Shown here: piece after piece, positions 16,327 through 23,281 of the stretch
How positions within the stretch are numbered: the stretch's first letter is position 1
Layout of the letters: each line of letters begins with the position of its first letter
IMG/VR virus record: IMGVR_UViG_3300031595_000041
Coordinates: 1 to 37,514 of that record
Origin: a virus
DNA length: 37,514 bases
Strand: one strand, 5' to 3'
Program-made: the position numbers and the translations under genes
The notes under the pieces: generated by a model
Told to the model about the DNA's origin: nothing
The model's input: the letters and a program-made list of their open reading frames with translations, nothing else
Database searches by the model: none

Positions 16327-17637
16327 ATGCGACATAGTGATATTTTTGATAGTTATGCCAAAATTGCAGAAGAGCAGGGATTAGTCTCTCTTTCAGAGGA
16401 TGAGGTAAAAACCCCATCGGATAAGCCAAAAGAATCTGCAAAAATGAAGCGATACAAAAAAAGTCCCGCTCCACGAATGGGTTCAGATACTATTGAAGTA
16501 ATTGAAGCATTGTATGGTGTTAAACCAGATAATTCCATTGAATATGAAAATAATATAATGGAAGCCGCGCATAAAACTCCAGTTGTAATTGCTCCAGCAT
16601 ATGATAGACTAAATGCTCTTGTAGAAAATAACAATGAACAAAACAATATAATGTGTAATATTGTTATGAAACAAAATGATAGTATTCAATCAATGCATCG
16701 ATATGCTGAAAAAGAATTGCTACTACAATTAGTTCGTGTTGCAAATGATATGGATAATTGTGGTAATGAAGATATACGCGTGCTTGCAGACGCGTGCATA
16801 GAAAAACTAGCATTAAAAAAAAATGCTGATTTTTGGGATGAAGTAAAAAATAAAGCCAAAGACTGGTTCGGTGTTGGCGAAGGCGCCGTAACAGGGGCAA
16901 CAGTAGGCGGAATTGTTGGTGGAATTATTGGTGCGTTTTTTGGTAGTCCGTTAGTTGGCGCAAAGATTGGTGCCTGGGCTGGCGGAGGAATTGCTGGATT
17001 AGTAGCATCCGTAGAAAAAACAGCTCCTCATGTAGTTAGCATATCAGCTAACGCCAAAGATACAGTAGAACAATTAAATGATCTAATAAGCAAAATACCA
17101 ACAGCAAAACAAGAACGAACATTTTTAGTTAGTTTTCAGGGCATATTGAAATATCTATCAGTAGCTGCTGATAAATATAGTGGAATGATCGCTGGTATTG
17201 GTAAAGACAATAATAAAGATACCGAAGAGTCTCATAAAATAACAGATGACTTAATCAAACTAACAGATGAAACAGAAGAATATATTGAAAAATTTAATCA
17301 GAACGTAAAACAAAGTTTATATAATGAATATGATCAACATAATAAAATTGTCGACCCAATTTATTCAATAATTGGAACAGATATTGAGGATGTTCAAAAA
17401 TCAATTCAATCATTAGAAACAACTATAAAGCAGTTTGATGAAGTTGTTGGGCACGTCAGACAAGCGGCAGCTCCAGCAGTTGCGCAAGCTCAACAAAGTC
17501 CAGCTCCACAGGCTACTAATCCTGAATCGGAAGATGATGAACGCGCAAAACAATTAAAGAAAATGGTTCAAGAAATTGGCGCTCCAGCAGGTAAAGAAGA
17601 ACAGATGGCAGAAAATATTAAACAGTGGATAAAATAA
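16327..17637 (+). CDS. Glycine-zipper protein, possible membrane-inserting virion protein, 436 aa
   Basis: The middle (about 183-228) is a glycine-zipper region, rich in G-x-x-x-G (GGIVGGIIGAFFGSPLVGAK, IGAWAGGGIAGLVAS). Such segments insert in or associate with membranes. Long charged helices lie on both sides, and a Pro/Ala/Gln linker precedes the C-terminal helix. The start is supported by AGGAA. Together with the upstream 15282 gene it forms a pair of hydrophobic proteins within the structural operon, which fits injection-channel or inner-membrane-contact proteins. The family is not recognised and the role is inferred from these features only. Confidence 0.65.
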   Translation: MRHSDIFDSYAKIAEEQGLVSLSEDEVKTPSDKPKESAKMKRYKKSPAPRMGSDTIEVIEALYGVKPDNSIEYENNIMEAAHKTPVVIAPAYDRLNALVENNNEQNNIMCNIVMKQNDSIQSMHRYAEKELLLQLVRVANDMDNCGNEDIRVLADACIEKLALKKNADFWDEVKNKAKDWFGVGEGAVTGATVGGIVGGIIGAFFGSPLVGAKIGAWAGGGIAGLVASVEKTAPHVVSISANAKDTVEQLNDLISKIPTAKQERTFLVSFQGILKYLSVAADKYSGMIAGIGKDNNKDTEESHKITDDLIKLTDETEEYIEKFNQNVKQSLYNEYDQHNKIVDPIYSIIGTDIEDVQKSIQSLETTIKQFDEVVGHVRQAAAPAVAQAQQSPAPQATNPESEDDERAKQLKKMVQEIGAPAGKEEQMAENIKQWIK

Positions 17638-17661
17638 TTTAGATTTATAGTAATAATATAG

Positions 17662-17690
17662 TATTGAAATAAGAACTTTTGTAAGATCAA
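17662..17690 (+). promoter_or_regulatory. Recurring leader element TATTGA ... GATCAA
   Basis: TATTGA (17662-17667) and GTAAGATCAA (17681-17690) occur in the 107-base gap before the 17745 gene. The GATCAA part returns in the leaders of five other structural genes (near 19465, 23248, 25490, 26313 and 27599). I take it as a shared regulatory element. The nature is unknown. Confidence 0.4.
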
Positions 17691-17744
17691 GATGAAAGAC
17701 ACGCTATATCGTATAACGAATAGCAGATTAACAAGGAAAATAAA

Positions 17745-18452
17745 ATGGCTCTTATATTACACAATCCTGGGGCAAACCCCTTAGGGCAATTTGACGGTTA
17801 TTTTGGCGAAACACTAAACTTCAAGGGCGGCGAAGTCTGCACTTGGGCAGGCATGGCATTCCCAGCTGCTGGCGCAGTTGACGTTGATGCTGACGGTTAT
17901 GTCATTACATCAATGGGTAAAGCAGTTCCAGGCGTTTCACGCGCTCTTCTAACTGCAACCAGCAAACCACTCTTCCTATCGGATGATGGTATTACTGGTT
18001 ACGGCACACTATTCGGCGCAGTAGTTGGTGGTCTACTTGGTCAACAAGTAAATGGTCCATATTCTTACACTGGCGCAGTTCTCGGTCCACACACCGCAAC
18101 TGCTTCAGGCAAAGTAACAGTATGGGACAAACCAGGTCTCTACGGAACAACTCTTGATGCAGTTGATACAGCTGCAACCGGTCTAGTTCCAACTAACTTC
18201 ACCCTATCAGTTGGTGCAGCTCTAACATACACAGCAACTGGTCTTCTAACTCCAGTTGGCAGTGCAAATGCTCTAGCTGGTGCATCAGTTGTCGCACGTC
18301 TAGCATCATTCGAAAATAACGGTTCACTCGTAACTACACCAAGCTCACTAGTGTCAGCTCTAAACAGCCCATCTGGTAGCGTATCCAGCCTACAACAACT
18401 TCGTTTTACACAAGCTGTTTACTGGTACAACGGAGCTGGTGGTAACGCATAA
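17745..18452 (+). CDS. Probable abundant virion structural protein, 235 aa
   Basis: A Gly/Ala/Thr/Leu-rich, almost Lys-free beta protein. The N-terminus (ILHNPGANPLGQFDGYFGET, then GGEVCTWAGMAFPAAGAVDV) and the C-terminus are typical of self-assembling virion subunits. Synonymous codon choice (CTT, CTA, GGC, CGT, TTC, AAC) differs from most neighbours and matches the major capsid gene, a sign of selection for high expression. It has its own long leader and a terminator directly downstream, so it is expressed as a single-gene unit or as the end of one. AAGGA precedes the ATG. A decoration, head-fibre or tail-tube subunit is likely. I cannot name the family. Confidence 0.65.
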   Translation: MALILHNPGANPLGQFDGYFGETLNFKGGEVCTWAGMAFPAAGAVDVDADGYVITSMGKAVPGVSRALLTATSKPLFLSDDGITGYGTLFGAVVGGLLGQQVNGPYSYTGAVLGPHTATASGKVTVWDKPGLYGTTLDAVDTAATGLVPTNFTLSVGAALTYTATGLLTPVGSANALAGASVVARLASFENNGSLVTTPSSLVSALNSPSGSVSSLQQLRFTQAVYWYNGAGGNA

Positions 18453-18487
18453 TAGTAACTAACTAGAAATAGTTGTTAGATAGTTTC

Positions 18488-18523
18488 AAAAAGCCTGGCG
18501 GAAATGCTGGGCTTTTTGTTTTT
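18488..18523 (+). terminator. Intrinsic terminator after the 17745 gene
   Basis: AAAAAGCCTGGC (18488-18499) pairs with GCTGGGCTTTTT (18506-18517) as a 12-base stem with two G-U pairs and a 6-base loop, followed by GTTTTT. It lies 35 bases after the stop codon. Confidence 0.9.
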
Positions 18524-18533
18524 AATAATAAAT

Positions 18534-18541
18534 TATAAATA
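18534..18541 (+). promoter_or_regulatory. TATAAATA, T4-late-promoter-like octamer
   Basis: A perfect TATAAATA lies between the terminator at 18488-18523 and the gene at 18622, where a new promoter is needed. TATAAATA is the T4 late promoter consensus. The octamer also occurs inside coding sequence here (for example 15011), so the call rests on position. Confidence 0.35.
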
Positions 18542-18621
18542 ATAAGTAATCAACAATGCACAATGTTGTATTCGGTTAGAAGATGAATGTAAGTAAACAA
18601 TCTAACTAAGGATATAATACA

Positions 18622-19362
18622 ATGACAAATTATAGAAATCCAAATGTTGGTGGTATTCCCGTAATACTACCACAATCATACTGGGATGAACAACAAAGAC
18701 TCATAGATCATGCAAACGGATATGATTATACTACTAACCCTACTAACAACAATCCTGTTAATAATACTGTAAATGGGCGCACATTTAATCGTACATTTGA
18801 TGGTCGCAGGAATAATTTTGGTTTTAGAGACGGCTATCATGATGGCTACGGTTTTAGAGACGGCTATCAAGACGGTTACGGTTTTAACAATGGCTATGGG
18901 GACGGCTATGGTAACAGAAACTGGGACGGCAGCAATAATTGGAATGGAAACGTAGACGCTAATGGCAATTGGAATGGAAACGTAGATGCTAATGGTAATT
19001 GGAATGGTAATGTAGACGGTAGTGGTAGACCACACGGTCAATTTGCTGGTCGTTCACCAACAGACGGTTCTACTGGAATGGAATGGTACTTGCCTCAAAA
19101 TCAAGGAGTTATTCCACAACAACAACGATTACATATGAATACATGGAATCAATTTGGTCGTTATAATACTAGGTTTGTAAATAGTTCAAGCAATCCATCA
19201 TATAATAACAATCCTTACAATAATGTTCCATATAACAACGGTCCAACAAATAATAACCCATACAACAATGGTAGATTTAATAATGGTCCGTACAACAACG
19301 GTCCAAATAATAATCAATTCGGTAATCCTAATAACAGGTTTGCACGTCGTCGTATGTTCTAA
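18622..19362 (+). CDS. Asn/Gly-rich low-complexity repeat protein, 246 aa
   Basis: Not a recognised family. After about 50 ordinary residues it is built of short repeats. First come FRDGY-x-DGYG units (about 73-100), then NWNGNVDANG units three times (about 107-135). After a spacer with MEWYLPQNQG comes a run of PYNNGP-type units to the end (about 190-236). The composition (Asn, Gly, Tyr, Arg, almost no aliphatic residues) is that of a prion-like or phase-separating low-complexity chain. AAGGA precedes the start, and strong terminators lie on both sides, so it is a single-gene transcription unit between two probable highly expressed capsid genes. Collagen-like, fibre-like or glue-like virion roles are possible. 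Confidence 0.75.
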   Translation: MTNYRNPNVGGIPVILPQSYWDEQQRLIDHANGYDYTTNPTNNNPVNNTVNGRTFNRTFDGRRNNFGFRDGYHDGYGFRDGYQDGYGFNNGYGDGYGNRNWDGSNNWNGNVDANGNWNGNVDANGNWNGNVDGSGRPHGQFAGRSPTDGSTGMEWYLPQNQGVIPQQQRLHMNTWNQFGRYNTRFVNSSSNPSYNNNPYNNVPYNNGPTNNNPYNNGRFNNGPYNNGPNNNQFGNPNNRFARRRMF

Positions 19363-19383
19363 TAAGTAGATTATATACTATAG

Positions 19384-19418
19384 AATGCTGAGTAGCTTAA
19401 GTGCTATTCGGCATTTTT
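19384..19418 (+). terminator. Intrinsic terminator after the Asn/Gly-rich gene
   Basis: AATGCTGAGTAGC (19384-19396) pairs with GCTATTCGGCATT (19403-19415) as a 13-base stem with two G-U pairs and a 6-base loop, followed by TTT. It separates the 18622 gene from the capsid gene. Confidence 0.88.
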
Positions 19419-19451
19419 AGTTTAAATAATTTATTTTTATAAACATAGTAA

Positions 19452-19470
19452 TATTGAAACATAAGATCAA
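19452..19470 (+). promoter_or_regulatory. Recurring leader element before the capsid gene
   Basis: TATTGA (19452-19457) followed by ATAAGATCAA (19461-19470) lies in the leader of the major capsid gene, 61 bases before its ATG. It matches the pattern at 17662-17690 and 23234-23253. Confidence 0.4.
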
Positions 19471-19531
19471 AGGAATATTTTATTCCAGCTGGGAAACTGG
19501 CAACAAACTCAACAATAATCGGAGAAAATAC

Positions 19532-20548
19532 ATGTCTAATTCAATGTTCGATTCAAAAGGCGAAATTAACGCCTCTAACGTAAAAGAAGCTTTTGCACTT
19601 ATTGCAAAATTCGCACAGACAATGGAGTCAGGTGCACCAACAAATACTGGTCTAACATCACCATCAGTATCAGATAACAAACGTGATGAACTTATTTCTC
19701 GCGCGATTTTAACTAATGAAGGTAAACTAGCTCTTGCACAAGCAATGGCAAATCCAATTCGTAGGAATTTAGACTATCACGGAATTGCGCGACGCGCATT
19801 AGTCGTTGATCCTTTGCCACAAGGTGCACTACCAACATACGATCGAGATATCGATGTTGCAGCAGTCGTAATCTCATCCAACGGTACCGGTCCAGAATCA
19901 CGCGTATTCGGTGACCGCGTAACAGTTCCAGAATTCGAAGTCTATTCGAATCCAACTGTTCGTATCGCAGAAGTTAAACGACGCCGCTTCAACGTAATCG
20001 ACCGTGCTGTTCAAAAGGCACGTCAAGAAATCATGGCACAAGAAGACACGAACGTTTTCGCAGCCATCGATTCAGCAGCATCAGTTGAAAACACTGTAAT
20101 GGATATCAGCGATGCTGGTCTTCTAAAGCGTGACCTTCGTGAAATCAAAGTTCAAATTGATCGTTGGGACTTAGTAACAACCAAGTTCTTCATGAACATC
20201 AATGAGTTCAATGATATCCTCGGTTGGGGTTCCGGCGGTGGACAAGGCGTTGGCGGTGGTGAAGTTGACCCCGTTACACAACGTGAAATTCTACAAACAG
20301 GTCTATACGCACACATTTGGGGTGCAGACATTCTCGTGTCGAAGATTGTTCCTGCTGGTACAGTCTACGGCTGCAGCGACCCTGAGTTCGTGGGCGTAAT
20401 GCCAATCAGGCAGGATATCGAAGTTCTTCCAGCCGATGAACCAAAACAACTAAAGTTGGGCTGGGTTGTCAATGAAATAATAGGGATCGGCATTGTGAAT
20501 CCACGTGCCGTTGCAAAAGGCAATAAATCAGTAATAATCGGAGCCTAG
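19532..20548 (+). CDS. Major capsid protein (HK97-type fold)
   Basis: I chose the ATG at 19532 (MSNSMFDSKG), seven bases after GGAG. The longer frame from 19454 would add 26 residues from the untranslated leader. The 338-residue protein has the layout of major capsid proteins of large tailed phages. A helical N-terminal arm precedes GALPTYDRDIDVAAVV and an extended loop, then a long charged spine helix region (RRRFNVIDRAVQKARQEIMA). The C-terminal segment MPIRQDIEVLPADEPKQLKL is followed by GWVVNEIIGIGIVNP. Codon choice is strongly biased compared with neighbours, consistent with very high expression. A terminator follows 33 bases after the stop. Cleavage of the N-terminal arm by the 5919 protease is likely by analogy, but no site is proven here. 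Confidence 0.88.
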   Translation: MSNSMFDSKGEINASNVKEAFALIAKFAQTMESGAPTNTGLTSPSVSDNKRDELISRAILTNEGKLALAQAMANPIRRNLDYHGIARRALVVDPLPQGALPTYDRDIDVAAVVISSNGTGPESRVFGDRVTVPEFEVYSNPTVRIAEVKRRRFNVIDRAVQKARQEIMAQEDTNVFAAIDSAASVENTVMDISDAGLLKRDLREIKVQIDRWDLVTTKFFMNINEFNDILGWGSGGGQGVGGGEVDPVTQREILQTGLYAHIWGADILVSKIVPAGTVYGCSDPEFVGVMPIRQDIEVLPADEPKQLKLGWVVNEIIGIGIVNPRAVAKGNKSVIIGA

Positions 20549-20580
20549 TAGTTTTCTTCGATAAATCAAGTAGTTAGCTT

Positions 20581-20618
20581 AACGGCATCGAAATAAAAAC
20601 TCGATGCCGTTTCTTTTT
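20581..20618 (+). terminator. Intrinsic terminator after major capsid gene
   Basis: A perfect 11-base stem, AACGGCATCGA (20581-20591) and TCGATGCCGTT (20601-20611), with a 9-base A-rich loop, is followed by TCTTTTT. It ends the capsid unit and isolates the endonuclease downstream. Confidence 0.93.
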
Positions 20619-20663
20619 GTCTCTGCATATCTGCCTATTATGTCATTTACTTGCTACCCGCAC

Positions 20664-20691
20664 TTGACAAACTCGTACAGGTGCTTATATT
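20664..20691 (+). promoter_or_regulatory. Sigma70-type promoter for the LAGLIDADG gene
   Basis: A perfect -35 box TTGACA (20664-20669) and a -10 box TATATT (20686-20691) are separated by 16 bases. They lie between the capsid terminator and the endonuclease start. This is the clearest host-type promoter in the window, which suggests that the endonuclease gene brought its own, possibly early, expression signal. Confidence 0.65.
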
Positions 20692-20713
20692 GTAAGGAGA
20701 AATGGAGATCGTC

Positions 20714-21763
20714 ATGGCAAAAAATCAGGGCAAACTGACAGGAAAAGAAGATCAAATAATCAAAGATTATATCTCAGGTGATGGATCAGAAATTCTTGCA
20801 CAAAGATACGGAGTAAGTGGAAGCTCGATTCTCAAATTTTTGAAGAAGCATAATGTTCCAATTCGTCCACGTAAAATCACACCAAAAGATATGAAAGAGC
20901 GTTGTATTGAAAGATATAAATCAGGTCTCTCATTAGAAGCCTCGGGAGAGCCAGACGGATTAAGTGCAGCTGCCGTTCTCATGTACATGGAAGAGTATAA
21001 TGTTCCAACACGAAGTGCCGAAGAAGCACATAGAAAATATCCTATCAATGAAGATTTTTTTGACAAAATAGATACCGAGGAGAAGGCTTATTTTCTTGGC
21101 TTCCTATATGCTGATGGATGTAATCAGATGGCTAATTATTGGGCAACTGTAATATCATTAGATGTTATTGATGTTGATATTTTATACCGTTTTTCGAAGA
21201 TGATATACAAAGATGAAAATACCGCGAAAGAACAGATAAAATTTAGCAATAGGGAACACGAAGGTAAAAGAATAGAAGCTCGTCTATCAATCAATAGTAA
21301 ATATATATGCCAGCAAATGCAAAAATTAGGCTGCGTATCACGAAAGACATTCATATTAGAATATCCTAAATGGATGCCAGAACATCTACATCGTCATTTT
21401 ATTCGCGGATATTTTGATGGTGATGGAACTATCAACAATGAAACTAAAACCCTCTCTGGATGTAAGATTGTGTCAACTCTACAGTTTTTGGAAGGATTGA
21501 AAAAGGTTGTTGGAATAGATTCTAGTATTGGTAAACACGACCCAACTAATAATAAAAATACCTATCTTTTATATTATTCTGGTAATCGAAATCAATGGTT
21601 ATTCCTACACTGGATCTATTCAGGATCTACAATATATCTTCAACGCAAGTACGATGCCTACATGCGTTTCGCAGAAAAGATGCGCGTAATAGACGAAAAA
21701 ACATCTGCCGGAACACAAGGATATAAAAAATCTAATCTACTAAAAACATCATCACTAAAATAA
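20714..21763 (+). CDS. LAGLIDADG homing endonuclease, free-standing
   Basis: Two LAGLIDADG motifs are present: LGFLYADGC (about 128-136) and FIRGYFDGDGTI (about 229-240), each with its acidic catalytic Asp. This makes a single-chain double-motif enzyme that cuts long DNA targets and copies its gene by repair. The N-terminus has two helix-turn-helix-like units with the same ending (KKHNVPIRPRK and EEYNVPTRSAEE). They are probably DNA-binding. I prefer the ATG at 20714, six bases after GGAG. The ATG at 20702 is only two bases from the upstream AGGAG. It lies just downstream of the capsid gene, has its own promoter and is not inside an intron. Confidence 0.88.
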   Translation: MAKNQGKLTGKEDQIIKDYISGDGSEILAQRYGVSGSSILKFLKKHNVPIRPRKITPKDMKERCIERYKSGLSLEASGEPDGLSAAAVLMYMEEYNVPTRSAEEAHRKYPINEDFFDKIDTEEKAYFLGFLYADGCNQMANYWATVISLDVIDVDILYRFSKMIYKDENTAKEQIKFSNREHEGKRIEARLSINSKYICQQMQKLGCVSRKTFILEYPKWMPEHLHRHFIRGYFDGDGTINNETKTLSGCKIVSTLQFLEGLKKVVGIDSSIGKHDPTNNKNTYLLYYSGNRNQWLFLHWIYSGSTIYLQRKYDAYMRFAEKMRVIDEKTSAGTQGYKKSNLLKTSSLK

Positions 21764-21769
21764 CAACTA

Positions 21770-21789
21770 CCCCCAATAATCTCACATAT
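21770..21789 (+). repeat. Direct repeat copy 2 (copy 1 at 507-526)
   Basis: CCCCCAATAATCTCACATAT matches 507-526 in 19 of 20 bases. Both copies lie in an intergenic gap 8-27 bases before a start codon. It may be a leader or promoter element, or a relic of rearrangement. Confidence 0.5.
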
Positions 21790-21796
21790 ATACATA

Positions 21797-22528
21797 ATGA
21801 ACAACAACATCTTCAAGCTAATTCTAAACAACGTAAAACAAGTACACTCTTCAATAGAAGATCGCGTTGATGCACAAGAGCTACGTGTTAGTGCGTTGAA
21901 AAATCTCGCTCAACCAATAGTAAAAAATGCTTTCGACACACGTAGGATAAATCAAGATACGGATTTTAATCCACGCAGAAATCTTCAACATTACCATAGA
22001 AGTGAGCCATTTATTACTAAGGATGCTGCCGAACAAATAAAAACATTTTTCAAACTAAAGACAGCTGTTGATTCTATAAAAGAAGATTTTCTTGGAGATT
22101 CAGATTGGTTAGATAGTTATGCAAGAATACTTAGTACAGCGTTAGACAGGACACTTCGCGTTGAGCAAAAAGATATGGATTTTTTTCAACCACAGATGGA
22201 TTATTTAAATGAAATGCTATATCTAAGATACAGAATCAAAGATGATGATATTTCTAAAATGAGTGAAACAGAATTAAAAAGCATCATACTCAATAGAGAT
22301 GAAAAATTATTTCATAAACAGATTTTTGCTAAATATAAAAATAATGAAATAAAAAAAGAAACAGCTGAACAACCAGTAAATAATATTAAAAAAGAAACAG
22401 CTCAACAATCTAATGATATAGTAACTGGGCAACAGCAAGAGTCAAAAATTATTAGTAATAATAATTCTAACTCTCTTCGTAGTAAAGATGGTGATAAAGA
22501 AATTAATATCACAATCAATGTATCATAG
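21797..22528 (+). CDS. Unknown protein after capsid, 243 aa
   Basis: Family not recognised. Residues 1-165 are helical and mixed charge, with a possible conserved core (DFFQPQMDYLNEMLYLRYRI). The C-terminal 70 residues are a low-complexity Lys/Glu/Gln/Asn/Ser linker ending in NITINVS. A near-repeat NIKKETAEQP / NIKKETAQQS is visible in the tail. No good ribosome binding site precedes the ATG, where CACATATATACATA is present. This is unusual here and may mean the start is wrong or that a leader element drives it. The position after the capsid gene suits a head-completion or neck protein, by inference only. Confidence 0.65.
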   Translation: MNNNIFKLILNNVKQVHSSIEDRVDAQELRVSALKNLAQPIVKNAFDTRRINQDTDFNPRRNLQHYHRSEPFITKDAAEQIKTFFKLKTAVDSIKEDFLGDSDWLDSYARILSTALDRTLRVEQKDMDFFQPQMDYLNEMLYLRYRIKDDDISKMSETELKSIILNRDEKLFHKQIFAKYKNNEIKKETAEQPVNNIKKETAQQSNDIVTGQQQESKIISNNNSNSLRSKDGDKEINITINVS

Positions 22529-22537
22529 GATAATATA

Positions 22538-23203
22538 ATGGGAATGGATAGTTTTGCGCCAGGGTCTAGAAATCCAAACTGCTTCGTAGTGCAGAATATC
22601 ACTCATCCTAAAAAATTAATTCATATATTCCACTATCCAATACATCATGGTCGTACTCGAGATCTGCTTAAGATCCCTGGTGTAGCGGAAGATGATATTA
22701 GAGCATCGCTATTAAAAGGAGAAATAAAACATAAAATATTATGTCGTGATATAATTGTTTTATGTAGTGATATTGATCTATTGCAATTTAATGCAACGCA
22801 AAAGGCATTTCTTCAATCAGCTGGAATAGTAAATGGTCTTAGTGTAGATTTTCCAGAATTAACACAGGAAGTAGTGGACGCCATAAATGCTGGTGGCGGC
22901 GGGGGTGACGGATATATTACTTACTTATTTAGACAGCGCCAAACATTAGTTGGTGCGATAAATGGTACTAATAGAGTTTTTACAACTCCTAATTCTGATA
23001 AGTTTATTGATGGTATTTATAATAATAATGAGTTTCATATTTATGTTACACATAATGGGCATGGCATGAAATACGGGATTGATTATTTAATATCCGAATC
23101 TGGTGGTGCAGGAACAGGATATGATACTATAACATTCATAAGTTTTACGCCTATACATAATAGAAGTATTATTGAAGCTACCTATGTAATTAAATCTCCA
23201 TAA
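22538..23203 (+). CDS. Unknown virion-region protein, 221 aa
   Basis: Residues 1-105 (HYPIHHGRTRDLLKIPGVAE, DIRASLLKGEIKHKILCRDI, LLQFNATQKAFLQSAGI) look like a conserved module that I recall from structural clusters of large phages, function unknown. A Gly-rich hinge (GGGGGDG, about 117-123) leads into a beta-rich C-terminal domain (about 130-221). Such a domain may take part in subunit packing or adhesion. AGGATA precedes the ATG. The neighbours are a post-capsid unknown gene upstream and a fibre-like protein downstream, so it is probably part of the neck, tail or head-fibre apparatus. Confidence 0.65.
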   Translation: MGMDSFAPGSRNPNCFVVQNITHPKKLIHIFHYPIHHGRTRDLLKIPGVAEDDIRASLLKGEIKHKILCRDIIVLCSDIDLLQFNATQKAFLQSAGIVNGLSVDFPELTQEVVDAINAGGGGGDGYITYLFRQRQTLVGAINGTNRVFTTPNSDKFIDGIYNNNEFHIYVTHNGHGMKYGIDYLISESGGAGTGYDTITFISFTPIHNRSIIEATYVIKSP

Positions 23204-23233
23204 TTATTTTTATATCTATGGGTAATAATTTGA

Positions 23234-23253
23234 TATTGAGTAAGAAAGATCAT
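23234..23253 (+). promoter_or_regulatory. Recurring leader element before the 23282 gene
   Basis: TATTGA (23234-23239) is followed by GATCAT (23248-23253), 28 bases before the start at 23282. It matches elements at 17662 and 19452, with GTAATAAT upstream as in the 17662 copy. Confidence 0.35.
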
Positions 23254-23281
23254 ATCAATTTTATAATCAACAAGGAAAGCA

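Noticed and set aside
18551-18570. Small inverted repeat (CAACA ... TGTTG) in the leader of the 18622 gene
   Set aside because: Only five base pairs with an eight-base loop and no T-run; too weak to call an operator or terminator.
19454-19531. Earlier start for the capsid gene
   Set aside because: The extra 26 codons coincide with the leader and its motif, and the strong GGAG sits just before 19532.
20549-21796. Possible group I intron around the LAGLIDADG gene
   Set aside because: The capsid frame is complete and ends before the gene, and terminator, promoter and endonuclease follow in order; no split exon is seen.
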